NCBI RefSeq assembly: GCF_007830265.1
Contig: NZ_VLKE01000001.1
Location: forward strand, 2,232,001-2,296,000
Direction of reading: 5' to 3'
Source of the DNA: Micromonospora olivasterospora
GTDB lineage: Bacteria > Actinomycetota > Actinomycetes > Mycobacteriales > Micromonosporaceae
Length of the DNA stretch: 64,000 nt
The notes under the pieces are model-generated. The model was not told where the DNA came from. It worked only from the letters and a program-made list of their open reading frames with translations, and ran no database searches. The position numbers were made by a program, and so were the translations under genes. This document shows, piece after piece, positions 36,127 to 44,621 of the stretch. Position 1 is the first letter of the stretch. Each line of letters starts with the position of its first letter.

Positions 36127-36840
36127 TCAGACTAGTCGGCGTGGGCCCACGAGCGATTCACGGAACTCGTTTGCGGCCCGGACCATGTCGCCGGCGAGCG
36201 CGTACGCATCGGTGACCGCGCGGCCGACCACTACGACGGCCGCGCCGGCCCCGAACGCGGCGACGATGTCGCCGGGCGTCGCGAATCGGCCCTCGGCGAT
36301 GACCGGCAGGCCCCAGTTCGCCTCGACCAGCCGCCGGATGACGGCAACATTGGGCCCGCCCGGCCGTACGTCCTCGGCGCTCGCCGGAACCAGGGTGGTG
36401 CCGAGGTAGTCCACGCCCGCGTCGACGGCGCCCTTGGCCTCCTCGGAGCCGGACAGGTCGGCCATCACCTTCAACCCGCGCCTTTTGGCGTGGGCGACCA
36501 CCTCGGCCAGCGTCTCACCGCCGGGCCGGGGTCGCGGTGTGGCATCCAGCGCGACCAGCTCGGCGCCCGCGTCTGCCACCGTGTCGACGTCGGCCTTGGT
36601 GGGAGTGATGTAGACGTCGCTGCCCGCGTACCAGTGCTTGCGGATGCCGATGACAGGCAGCGAGCAGACCGCCCGGATGGCGGCGATGTCCGCTCCGCCT
36701 TCCGCGCGGATGCCGACGGCGCCTGCCTTCTGCGCCGCGAGGGCCAGCCGCGCCATGACGTGACTGTCGCGCAGTGGGCTACTCTCGGGTGCCTGGCAGG
36801 AGATGACGACGCCGTGGGCCCCCGGCTCGTTGAACGGCAT
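36127..36840 (-). CDS. nanE: N-acylglucosamine-6-phosphate 2-epimerase
   Basis: A 237-residue TIM-barrel enzyme converting ManNAc-6-phosphate to GlcNAc-6-phosphate. Family blocks: VISCQAPESSPLRDSHVMAR, AGAVGIRAEGGADIAAIR, VIGIRKHWYAGSDVYITPT (with the catalytic Lys), ELVALDATPRPRP and VIAEGRFATPGDI. ATG 36840 follows AAGGGG at a good distance; an in-frame ATG 21 bases upstream is less likely. It lies 13 bp after the kinase gene. The two steps kinase then epimerase are those of ManNAc or sialic-acid catabolism. Confidence 0.92.
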   Translation of the reverse strand: MPFNEPGAHGVVISCQAPESSPLRDSHVMARLALAAQKAGAVGIRAEGGADIAAIRAVCSLPVIGIRKHWYAGSDVYITPTKADVDTVADAGAELVALDATPRPRPGGETLAEVVAHAKRRGLKVMADLSGSEEAKGAVDAGVDYLGTTLVPASAEDVRPGGPNVAVIRRLVEANWGLPVIAEGRFATPGDIVAAFGAGAAVVVVGRAVTDAYALAGDMVRAANEFRESLVGPRRLV

Positions 36841-36853
36841 GCTGCTGTCCCCT

Positions 36854-37780
36854 TCATCCATGGTGATATTCGGCAACCAGGGCCGATTCGTGTAGCGCTC
36901 TGCCGGCGCCGGGCAGGTGGCGTGCACCGTCCAGCGCCGTGCCTTGCGGGGTGACCCGGCACGCCTGCGGGAACCGCTGTGCCACGGCCGTCGTCAGGGC
37001 CGGTTCCAGCAGGTCACCGGCCTCGGCTATCCGACCGGTCAGCGACCAGGTCAGTTCCGGGCCGAGGTTCGCACCATCGGCCGCCGCGCATACCGCGTTC
37101 GCGATGTGCGCGGCCGCAGCGCGCCAGACGCCGAGGGCGATCTCGTCGCCCGCTCGGGCCGCCGTCGCGACCTCGACCGCGAAGGAGGCGACGACGGCGA
37201 TCGGTGCTGCGGCGCAGGCTACTTTTCCGGGTACGTCGTCCACGTCGCCGAATTGCTCGCGCAGCCGCTCAAGGAGTGCCGAGGAGCCGCCCGTACGCCC
37301 GTCGCGTGCGGAGAGGGCGGCGATGATGCCCTCCCGGCCGATCCAGAAGCCCGCGCCCTTGTCGCCGATCAGCGGGCCGACGCCGTCGACGCGGGCGACC
37401 CCTTGACTTCCGGCGCCCAGGGCCACGAGACCGGTGCCGACAGCGGCGAGCACGCCCGGCTCGCCGGCGAAGGCGCCCAGGTGCGAGGTGACCGCGTCGT
37501 CCGCGAGGTAGAGGTGGCGTACGCCGGCGGCCGCGTGCAGCCGGGCGCCGAGTTTCTCCAGCGGCGGGATGCGGCCGTGCAGGCCCGTGCTGCCGCCGGC
37601 GGCCGTGTCGAAGGCATCCACCGGCGAGCGCGAGGCCGCAGATTCAACAACTCGGGCAATGTGCCCTTCCGGGCTGCCACCCGCCGAGAAGCCCTCGATT
37701 TCGCCTTCCCAGAGCACCTTCTCGGAGTCCGAAACCCGGGCGCGGGAGCGCGTCTGCCCCACGTCGAACGACAACTGCAT
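36854..37780 (-). CDS. BadF/BadG-type N-acetyl-sugar kinase
   Basis: A 308-residue sugar kinase of the ASKHA/BadF family. The first phosphate loop is FDVGQTRSRARV near the start, with AVGTGLVALG and GDKGAGFWIGREG further in as in GlcNAc kinases. The ATG at 37780 matches the family N-terminus; a GTG 12 bases upstream is possible, and both have purine-rich sequence nearby. With nanE downstream it probably phosphorylates ManNAc or GlcNAc at O6. It is the first gene of the operon, divergent from the ABC importer. Confidence 0.82.
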   Translation of the reverse strand: MQLSFDVGQTRSRARVSDSEKVLWEGEIEGFSAGGSPEGHIARVVESAASRSPVDAFDTAAGGSTGLHGRIPPLEKLGARLHAAAGVRHLYLADDAVTSHLGAFAGEPGVLAAVGTGLVALGAGSQGVARVDGVGPLIGDKGAGFWIGREGIIAALSARDGRTGGSSALLERLREQFGDVDDVPGKVACAAAPIAVVASFAVEVATAARAGDEIALGVWRAAAAHIANAVCAAADGANLGPELTWSLTGRIAEAGDLLEPALTTAVAQRFPQACRVTPQGTALDGARHLPGAGRALHESALVAEYHHG

Positions 37781-37792
37781 CCTCCGCGTCAC

Positions 37793-37890
37793 CCCCTTTC
37801 GCCAGCTAGTGCACGGTGCTACCGTACGGCTCTCTATGGTACATGTAAAACCCTAGGGTTGAGCCCGTCGAGTGAATGAGGAGTCTGCGG
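37793..37890. promoter_or_regulatory. Divergent promoter region with two palindromes
   Basis: Between the kinase operon (minus) and the sugar importer operon (plus). TACATGTA (37840-37847) and AACCCTAGGGTT (37849-37860) are perfect palindromes side by side, 30-50 bp before the importer start. CCGTACGG lies at about 37822. They are candidate binding sites for the GntR protein of this locus, which could control both directions. Confidence 0.5.
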
Positions 37891-39219
37891 ATGGGCAAGG
37901 GATCGATCACACGCCGGCGCCTGACGCGCCTTGCCGGAATGGCCATCGCGACGACGGTCGGCCTGAGCGGCGCCGCCTGTTCCACCAGCGGCCAGTCCTC
38001 CGGCGGTGACGGCAAGACCATCACCGTGCTGGCCGAGGACATCTCGTACACGGACAACATCAAGGCACTGCTGCCGCAGTTCGAGAAGGAAACCGGGATC
38101 TCGGTCAAAATCGAAACCGTCCCGTACACCGACCAGGCCTCGAAGATCCTGCTCAACTTCTCCCAGAAGTCCAGCGCGTACGACGTGGTCTTCACCGACA
38201 ACGTCTACGGCACGGGTTACTACGACTCCAAGTACGTCGAGGACCTGAGCAAGTACGAGCAGTCCGCCACCAGCTACAACAGCTTCGACAAGTTCTACCC
38301 GCCCTACATCAAGCCGATGACCAAGGACTCCGTCACCTTCGGCCTGCCGGTCTACGGGGAGAGCACCTGGCTGATGTACCGCAAGGACCTCTTCGAGCAG
38401 TACGGCATCGCCAAGGCGCCCACCACCATGGAGGAACTGCTGGCCGACGCCAAGACGATCACCGAGAAGTCGGGCGGCAAGGTCGCCGGCATCACCCTGC
38501 GCGGTGCCAACGGCATCCAGAGCGTCTACCCCTGGTCGGGCTTCCTGCGCGCGTTCGGCGGCGACTACTACGGTGCCGACGGCAAGATCGCGGTGAACTC
38601 GCCACAGGCCGTGCAGGCCACCGCCTTCTGGGCCGACCTGCTCAAGAAGTACGGCGTCAAGGGCGTCGGCAACTTCGACTGGGAGCAGAACCGCATCGCC
38701 TTCACCCAGGGCAAGGCGGCCATGACGATCGACGCCACCGCGAACGGCCCGTACAACGAGGACACCAAGGCCTCCGTGGTCGCGGGCAAGGTCGGCTACG
38801 CCGCCGTCCCGTACGCGATCGCCAACCCGCCCGCCACCGGCAACACGAACAACTCACTTAACGTCCACGCGCTGTACCTGAGTTCGTTCAGCAAGAACAA
38901 GGATGCCGCCTACAAGTTCATGGCGTGGGCGACGAGCGAGCCCGTGCAGGCGAACGCCGTGAAGACCACCGAATCGGTCGGCGTGACCCTGACCGCCGTG
39001 CTGCAGGGCGCCGACTACAGGGCCAAGTACGGCCCGTTCCAGGACGCCGTGCTCAAGCAACTGGAGACGGGCAACGTCAACTACCTGCCCAGCGGCCAGT
39101 CGGCCAACACCATCATCACCCGCGTGGGGCAGTCGCTGTCGCAGGTGCTGGCAGGCGAGCAGACCGCCCAGGCGGCCATGGACGCAGCGCAGAAGGACCT
39201 TTCGGCCCAGCTCAAGTAG
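37891..39219 (+). CDS. Sugar ABC transporter substrate-binding lipoprotein
   Basis: A 442-residue SBP_bac_1-type lipoprotein. The signal has RRR and a lipobox LSGAAC, with Cys near residue 30. Mature parts: ITVLAEDISYTDNIKALLPQ, SAYDVVFTDNVYGTGYYDSK, VTFGLPVYGESTWLMYRKDL. ATG 37891 was preferred over one 15 bases upstream because GAGGAG lies eight bases before it. It feeds the two permeases that follow. No ATPase gene is present, so a shared MsiK-type ATPase must energise it, as is usual in actinomycetes. Confidence 0.92.
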   Translation: MGKGSITRRRLTRLAGMAIATTVGLSGAACSTSGQSSGGDGKTITVLAEDISYTDNIKALLPQFEKETGISVKIETVPYTDQASKILLNFSQKSSAYDVVFTDNVYGTGYYDSKYVEDLSKYEQSATSYNSFDKFYPPYIKPMTKDSVTFGLPVYGESTWLMYRKDLFEQYGIAKAPTTMEELLADAKTITEKSGGKVAGITLRGANGIQSVYPWSGFLRAFGGDYYGADGKIAVNSPQAVQATAFWADLLKKYGVKGVGNFDWEQNRIAFTQGKAAMTIDATANGPYNEDTKASVVAGKVGYAAVPYAIANPPATGNTNNSLNVHALYLSSFSKNKDAAYKFMAWATSEPVQANAVKTTESVGVTLTAVLQGADYRAKYGPFQDAVLKQLETGNVNYLPSGQSANTIITRVGQSLSQVLAGEQTAQAAMDAAQKDLSAQLK

Positions 39220-39255
39220 CCGCAGTTCCCAGCAAGGTCGAAGGGAGTACCCGTC

Positions 39256-40212
39256 ATGCCGGCCGCCACGGCAAGCAAAGCGCCCCCGGCGCAGCACCAA
39301 CCGACGTCGCGAACCGGTCGGCGTAACGCCAGGGCCCGGCTGGCGCGGGCCTCGTTGCTCGTGCCGGCCGCGGTCGTGGCCCTCCCGCTGCTGGTCATCA
39401 TCCTGATCCAGGGCTTCCGGCTGGTCACCCACGCCGAGAACCTGATCCAGCCCGGGTCGGAGAACCTCTGGGTGGGCCTCGGCAACTTTCGCCGCGCGTT
39501 CACCGACCCGACCCTGCTCAGCTCGATCCGGGTGACCGTGATCTACACGGTCGCCGGAGTCGCGCTAGAGATGATCATCGGGGTCGGCATCGCCCTGCTG
39601 CTCAACGGCCGCATCCCCGGTAAAGGGGTGCTGCGCGCGCTGATCCTGATCCCGATGGTGCTGACCCCGGTGGTCGCCGGCCTGATGTGGCGGCTGCTGC
39701 TCGACCCCACCTCGGGCTTCATCAACTATCTGCTCGGGGCCGTCGGACTCGGCTCGGACCACGCGTTCCTCGCCGATCCGCACACCGCGCTGCCGGCGGT
39801 CATCCTGGTCGAGGTCTGGCAGAACACCCCGTTCGTCGTCATCATCGTGCTGGCCGGGCTGGAGTCGCTCGACCCGGCTCCGTTCGAGGCGGCCCAACTG
39901 GACGGGGCCTCCGGCTGGCGGCTGATCCGGCACGTCACGCTGCCGATGCTCGCCCCCGTGCTGTCGATCGTGGTGATGCTGCGGGTCATCGACAGTGTAA
40001 AGACCTTCGCGATCATCAATGCGATGACCCAGGGCGGCCCAGGCACCTCCACGCTGGCGATCAGCAACTACGTCTACCGGGTGGGCTTCCAGACGTTCGA
40101 CATCGGCTACTCGACGACCCTCGGATTCCTGGTCTCGCTCGCCATGCTCGTCCTGCTCTTCCCCACCGCCACCCGCCTCATGGGCCTCCGCATCCGGAAG
40201 GGGCGCCGATGA
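39256..40212 (+). CDS. Sugar ABC transporter permease (MalF type)
   Basis: A 318-residue inner-membrane permease with six main hydrophobic segments. The ATPase-docking EAA loop reads EAAQLDGASGWRLIRHVTLP at about 213-232. It forms a heterodimer with the next gene product. RBS GAAGGGAG precedes the ATG. The last codons overlap the following gene (ATGA). Confidence 0.92.
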   Translation: MPAATASKAPPAQHQPTSRTGRRNARARLARASLLVPAAVVALPLLVIILIQGFRLVTHAENLIQPGSENLWVGLGNFRRAFTDPTLLSSIRVTVIYTVAGVALEMIIGVGIALLLNGRIPGKGVLRALILIPMVLTPVVAGLMWRLLLDPTSGFINYLLGAVGLGSDHAFLADPHTALPAVILVEVWQNTPFVVIIVLAGLESLDPAPFEAAQLDGASGWRLIRHVTLPMLAPVLSIVVMLRVIDSVKTFAIINAMTQGGPGTSTLAISNYVYRVGFQTFDIGYSTTLGFLVSLAMLVLLFPTATRLMGLRIRKGRR

Positions 40213-41024
40213 AACGGTCCGTCAAGAACGCGGTCGTCTACCTGTTCGTCCTCTGGTGCGTGGCACCGATCCTCTGGCTGATCAGCACCTCGCTCAAGAG
40301 CGACGTCGACGCCTTCAGCCCGCAGTACGTGTGGTTCTTCACTCCCGACTTCAGCAGCTACCGGGAGGCCTGGGTCGACGGCGCCATGGGGTCCGCGATG
40401 GTCAACAGCGCCACGGTCGCCGTGGTCAGCAGCGTGCTGGGCATCGTCGCGGGGCTGCCGCTGGCGTACCTGATCACGCAGGTCTGGCCGCAGCAGTCGG
40501 CCGGCGCCGCGCGCCTGGCCCTGGCCACCCTGCTACTGACGACTGTGCCGCCGGTGCTGAGCCTGACGCCGTTCTACCGCACGTTCTTCCACGTCGGGCT
40601 GACCGGCAACGTGGTGGGCCTGACCATCGTCCACACGTTCTACGCCACGCTGCTCGCGGTGCTCATCTTCCGGTCGTTCCTCGTCAACTTCCCGCTGGAG
40701 ATCCGCGAGGCGGCGCTGCTGGACGGCCTCGGCGAGTGGGCCACGCTGTTCCGTACCGTGCTGCCGAACGCGTGGGGCGGCCTGTTCGCAACGTTCGTGC
40801 TGGCGCTGATCCAGTCCTGGAACGAGTTCCTCTACGCCCTGGTGCTCACCAGCGGCGGCACCCAGACCGCGCCGGTCACGATCGCCGGCTTCCTCAGCTT
40901 CTTCGGCACCAACTGGGCACGACTCACCGCGGCCGGCGTCATCGGCGCGCTGCCGATCGTCGTGTTCGCGATTCTCGTGCGCAAGCACATGGCACGCGGC
41001 CTGTCGTTCGGCGGCGTGAAGTGA
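40209..41024 (+). CDS. Sugar ABC transporter permease (MalG type)
   Basis: A 271-residue partner permease with six hydrophobic segments. Its EAA loop is EAALLDGLGEWATLFRTVLP, and the C-terminus RKHMARGLSFGGVK is typical for MalG-type subunits. Start and preceding stop overlap (ATGA). Together with the upstream genes it imports the substrate handled by the kinase, epimerase and oxidoreductase of this locus. Confidence 0.92.
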   Translation: MKRSVKNAVVYLFVLWCVAPILWLISTSLKSDVDAFSPQYVWFFTPDFSSYREAWVDGAMGSAMVNSATVAVVSSVLGIVAGLPLAYLITQVWPQQSAGAARLALATLLLTTVPPVLSLTPFYRTFFHVGLTGNVVGLTIVHTFYATLLAVLIFRSFLVNFPLEIREAALLDGLGEWATLFRTVLPNAWGGLFATFVLALIQSWNEFLYALVLTSGGTQTAPVTIAGFLSFFGTNWARLTAAGVIGALPIVVFAILVRKHMARGLSFGGVK

Positions 41025-41041
41025 CCATACAAGGAGAGACA

Positions 41042-42025
41042 ATGCTGCGTGTCGGTGTGATCGGCCTCGGCGCGATCGGACGCGAACACCTGGACATCTA
41101 CCGCAACCTGCCCGGCGTACAGCTCACCGCGGTCGCCGACGCCCGCTTCCCCGGATCGGACGAGTTCGGCGTCCCGAGCTTCGGCTCCACCGACGCGCTG
41201 CTGGGCTCCGGCCTGGTCGACGCGGTCAGCCTGTGCACCCCGGACGATATCCACTACCAGGACTCGCTGTCCATCCTCGAGGCCGGCGTGCACCTGCTGC
41301 TGGAGAAGCCGGTCTCGACCAGCGCCGAGGAGGCCGAAAACCTGGTCAAGGCCGCCGAGTCGAGCGGCCTGACCGTGATGCCCGGCCACACGCTGCGCTT
41401 CGAACCCAAGTACCTGACCGCCCACCGCCTGGTCGAATCCGGCCACATCGGCGACGTGGTCCACGGCTACGTACGCCGCAACAACAAGACCTCCGTCGCC
41501 GACCGCGTCAAGGGCCGCACGTCGGTCACGTTTTTCCTCGGCATTCACGACATCGACGCCGTCACCTGGGTCGCCGGCCGCCGCGTCACCGCCGTACAGG
41601 CAATGGAAACGACGCAGCGCACCTCCGACGGCGGCCAAGCCGTCGCGGTCACCGCCAACCTGCGCCTGGACAACGGTGGGATCATCCAGCTCGAGGCCGC
41701 CTGGGGCCTGCCGGACGACTTCCCCACCGACATCGACGCCCGCCTGCGCCTGGTCGCCGATCGGGGCGAACTGTCCATCGACATCCACGAGCAGGGGATG
41801 CGGGCCTTCGGCGACACGCTCGGCTACCCGGTGCCGGTCGCGGCTTCCATGTACGGCAAGACCCAAGGCGCCCTGCACGAGGAGCTCGACGCCTTCGTCC
41901 GGGCCGTGCGCGGCGAAATCCCGCTGCCGATCACGATGCGCGAGGGGGCGGACGCCGTCCACGTTGCTACCGCGATCGACAAAGCAATCCGGACGGGCTC
42001 GGTCGAAGAGGTCACCTATCGTTAG
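41042..42025 (+). CDS. Gfo/Idh/MocA-family NAD(P)-dependent oxidoreductase
   Basis: A 327-residue enzyme with N-terminal Rossmann fold (GVIGLGAIGREHLDIY, residues 4-19), the family signature LLLEKPVSTS around 80-89 and a C-terminal substrate domain including FFLGIHDIDAVTW with the active-site His region. AAGGAGA precedes the ATG, 17 bp after the permease stop. In gut bacteria a Gfo/Idh enzyme in a similar importer/NanE/kinase locus converts 2,7-anhydro-sialic acid to sialic acid. That role is possible here, but no sialic acid lyase (NanA) is in view. Confidence 0.9.
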   Translation: MLRVGVIGLGAIGREHLDIYRNLPGVQLTAVADARFPGSDEFGVPSFGSTDALLGSGLVDAVSLCTPDDIHYQDSLSILEAGVHLLLEKPVSTSAEEAENLVKAAESSGLTVMPGHTLRFEPKYLTAHRLVESGHIGDVVHGYVRRNNKTSVADRVKGRTSVTFFLGIHDIDAVTWVAGRRVTAVQAMETTQRTSDGGQAVAVTANLRLDNGGIIQLEAAWGLPDDFPTDIDARLRLVADRGELSIDIHEQGMRAFGDTLGYPVPVAASMYGKTQGALHEELDAFVRAVRGEIPLPITMREGADAVHVATAIDKAIRTGSVEEVTYR

Positions 42026-42690
42026 CTTCCCTTGGGGTGCCCGCATGCCCTCGGTCCCGGCCGCAATCCGTACCGGGTTTCACAACGTGTCCGTCTCGTC
42101 CCCGGGGGTCGTCGTCGACCTCGTCGAGAAGGTACGCGATGCGGCCGGGTGGCAAGCACGGCGTCGGCCTGCGAGGAATCCTGACCGCGGAAGGTCGGGT
42201 AAGTGCGCGGCGAAGTTCGCATCCACGTGTGCCAGGTACACCGAACGGGTCCGCCCCAGCGCTGTCGTCGATCCTGCCGACCAGGTCCAGGGCCGCTGCC
42301 CGGCGCGGCCGTGGACGGCGAGGCGCTGTGCGGCGCTCGCATCGCCACCGGTCCGGTGTTCCTGGTCGCGGCGATCGGGCGCGGCACCGGTGTGATCCTG
42401 GAACAGCGCCAGGTCCGCCCCGAAACTGCGGGCCTACCTGCGCTGGCACAACGCCAACGCCCGCCACCCCGACCTAGACCCATCCGAACACCGCCGAACG
42501 GGCCGAAATGCAGGGAATGCTCGTCGGACGAGCAGCCACACCTCCACAAGGGATGAGTGAGCAAAGAGCCTGACCGGCGTTTTCCCTTGGAACGGCAGCG
42601 CCCCCATCGACGCATCATCCGGCGAACAGGTACGACACCGACTCTCTCTTCATGCCCGGACATCGACCCCTGACATCGGCACCACTCGTC
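42026..42690 (+). pseudogene. Transposase fragments in a gene-free stretch
   Basis: 665 bp without an intact gene. At about 42300-42425 one plus frame reads AAVDGEALCGARIATGPVFL, then GTGVILEQRQVRPET, which matches the AVDGK...LLA...GVVLAQ..V..K core of ISAs1-type transposases. Directly after, another frame reads RAYLRWHNANARHPDLDPSE, a C-terminal transposase segment of a different kind. Both are short, out of frame with each other and without ends. The stretch marks an old insertion site between the sugar locus and the lipoprotein gene. Confidence 0.5.
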
Positions 42691-43377
42691 CTAGTCGAGT
42701 TCCGGAAGCGTGGCCTTGCCGTTGTCAACGAAGGCGAAGGTCGTGTCCGGCCCCTCGTCACCCGCCGGCTGGGCCACCAGACCGCTGCTGGCGATGGTCC
42801 GCAGGTGGACACCGCCCTCGCCACGGATCTCGTACGTCGGGCGGCCCTGCTTGTCCGTGGCCCGCATCCGCTCCAGCGTGAAGAGCTGCCCGGCAGTAGA
42901 CGTGTCGCAACCGGCCGCCACGACGGTGGTCGGGCTGGTGCCGTTGTCCCGCAGGCCCATGCAGAAGGACTCACCGCCGCTGCCGGCCTTCGCCGTCTTG
43001 ATCTGATGCCGGCCGCCGCCCGCCGGGTCGAGGACGAACAGGGAGTACTCCGCCGACCCTTCGGTCAGGTTGAGCCGCCCCTTGTCGTCGACGGCCAGGA
43101 TCGACTCGGACGAACCGACCGGTGCGATGACGACCTGACGTTCACCCCGCAGGATGGCCCCGTCTCCATTGCCACCACCTCCCGTCGTTGGCGAACCGGT
43201 GGTCGCCGACGGCGTGGCCTGCGGGTCGCCGGCCGGGACGCTTGACGTCGGGCCGGTCGACGCCGCCGGCGGGTTTTCGTCCGGGTCGGCGGCGCAGGCC
43301 TGCTGGGTCAGCAGCAGACCCGCGCAGAGCGCCGCCATCCTGCCGCCACGGATAAATTGGTCGGTCGAACCCTGCAT
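42691..43377 (-). CDS. Lipoprotein with possible beta-trefoil domain
   Basis: A 228-residue predicted lipoprotein: signal peptide with hydrophobic MAALCAGLLLTQQAC ending in the lipobox Cys near residue 28, then a Pro/Thr/Ser/Gly-rich linker to about residue 73. The C-terminal 150 residues have short beta-like repeats (ILAVDDKGRLNLTEGS, FCMGLRDNGT, QLFTLERM) and two cysteines, suggestive of a ricin-like beta-trefoil. I cannot name a family with certainty. GAGGAGG precedes the ATG. Confidence 0.7.
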   Translation of the reverse strand: MQGSTDQFIRGGRMAALCAGLLLTQQACAADPDENPPAASTGPTSSVPAGDPQATPSATTGSPTTGGGGNGDGAILRGERQVVIAPVGSSESILAVDDKGRLNLTEGSAEYSLFVLDPAGGGRHQIKTAKAGSGGESFCMGLRDNGTSPTTVVAAGCDTSTAGQLFTLERMRATDKQGRPTYEIRGEGGVHLRTIASSGLVAQPAGDEGPDTTFAFVDNGKATLPELD

Positions 43378-43473
43378 CTGTGGTGCCTCCTCGATCAGCG
43401 GGAGCCGCCTGGTTCAACGGCACGTCGTCGGACATTCCGTACGTGTATTCAACGGTTCCAAACCCGGTGGAGT

Positions 43474-43605
43474 TCATCCACCAGCCGATTCCCGCAGACC
43501 CCGCGTCGTCGACGGCGATACCCGCGCGTCGCGTCGCACGGTCGGGCGGGACATGCCGCACGGGATCTTTCGTTGCGGGGCCGGTGAGCTCTGCTCATCT
43601 TTCAT
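43474..43605 (-). CDS. Possible 43-residue small protein
   Basis: An ATG at 43605 has a textbook ribosome-binding site, GGAGG eight bases upstream (43614-43618). The frame gives MKDEQSSPAPQRKIPCGMSR and ends, Arg/Ser-rich, with GLRESAGG. There is one cysteine and no hydrophobic segment. A 6-bp hairpin (43466-43482) encloses its stop codon. The lipoprotein gene starts 96 bp downstream in the same direction. No family is recognised; codon use is not decisive at this length. Confidence 0.35.
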   Translation of the reverse strand: MKDEQSSPAPQRKIPCGMSRPTVRRDARVSPSTTRGLRESAGG

Positions 43606-43880
43606 GGTCATCACCTCCACGTACCCGCCCCCTGGCGGGATCATCACCGGATGATGTGGCCACGGTTCGGCGGTCGGCTGGTCGATCGCCGGCGCGTGTG
43701 GCGGGTGCGTGGGGTGTTGGGAGCAGGCGGGGCGCTGGAGAGAATGCCGGGCCGCGCCCCGTTCGACGGCGGTGTCGGTGCGGGGATCCCCGCTGGAAAC
43801 GACAGACGGTCCCTGCCTGGACCAGGCCGGGACCGTGTGGCGGTTCGCGTCGCCTCGGCGTTGCCACCGGGCGGCGGTGG

Positions 43881-44183
43881 TCAGTGGGTGGGGTGGGATT
43901 GGTTGTGTCGCCGGGCTTCGGCGAGTTGGTCTTCGAGGATGATGATGCGGCAGGCGGCCGCCATGTCGGTGCCCTGCTCGCACATCTGGTGGGCGCGGGC
44001 GGCCAAGCGTAGCTGACTGCGGGAGTAGCGACGGTGGCCGCCGGCGGAGCGGTGCGGGTCGATCAGTCCCGCCTCACCGAGCCGGCGCAGGAAGTCCTGC
44101 GAGCAGCCGACGATGTCCGCGGCGCGGCCCATCGTGTAGGCGGGGTAGTTGTCGTCGTCCAGCATGTCATCGGGTTGGCCCAT
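43881..44183 (-). CDS. Short MerR-family regulator
   Basis: A 100-residue protein with the MerR winged helix: YTMGRAADIVGCSQDFLRRL, then EAGLIDPHRSAGGHRRYSRS at about 16-56, followed by a short helix that may form the dimer coiled coil (IIILEDQLAEARR). The effector domain is missing, as in the small HspR/BldC-like group. GGAGG is six bases before the ATG. A strong hairpin lies just upstream in the leader. Target and signal are unknown. Confidence 0.88.
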   Translation of the reverse strand: MGQPDDMLDDDNYPAYTMGRAADIVGCSQDFLRRLGEAGLIDPHRSAGGHRRYSRSQLRLAARAHQMCEQGTDMAAACRIIILEDQLAEARRHNQSHPTH

Positions 44184-44199
44184 GCCACCTCCAGAACGA

Positions 44200-44228
44200 G
44201 GGCCCCGGCGCGGGAAGCGCCGGGGCCC
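44200..44228. terminator. Perfect 12-bp GC hairpin before the MerR gene
   Basis: GGGCCCCGGCGC (44200-44211) pairs perfectly with GCGCCGGGGCCC (44217-44228) around GGGAA. It lies 17 bp upstream of the MerR start, immediately before its ribosome-binding site. It could terminate transcription arriving from the right, attenuate MerR, or end a plus-strand transcript. Confidence 0.6.
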
Positions 44229-44587
44229 AGGGTTTACGGGTCAGAAACACCATCACCGACCAGAGTGTCGGTTTGTCATGTCCGCGCCGGGCCAGACAGC
44301 CTCGGGTGCGGGGATCGCATAAGCGTGACCGGAGAACCACCTCTCGTTCGATGGAAACTGCGGTGTCCGCGTCCGGCCCGTTACCTGCGGCCGGCGGCGG
44401 GCGATCCAACGGTGTACGGCCCTCCCTTTCCTCTGTCTTCCTTGTCTCGAACTGTGCCTGTTGTCCGCCGGTGCCGGGCCCACAGGCCGCGGCACCGGCG
44501 GACCGGTACTGCTCGCGGGGGAGCCCTGAAACCTGACGCTTGGCCCCACCGCGCCGGTGCGCCCGGGCGCAACTTCACACCCGGGGT

Positions 44588-44621
44588 ACTTCCGTACTAC
44601 TTCAACTTCCACTTGCGTACT
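44588..44621. repeat. Short direct repeats, ACTTNCGTACT
   Basis: ACTTCCGTACT (44588-44598) and ACTTGCGTACT (44611-44621) are repeated 23 bp apart, with further ACTTC words between them. About two helical turns separate them, as for cooperative protein binding. The region is intergenic. Confidence 0.4.
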
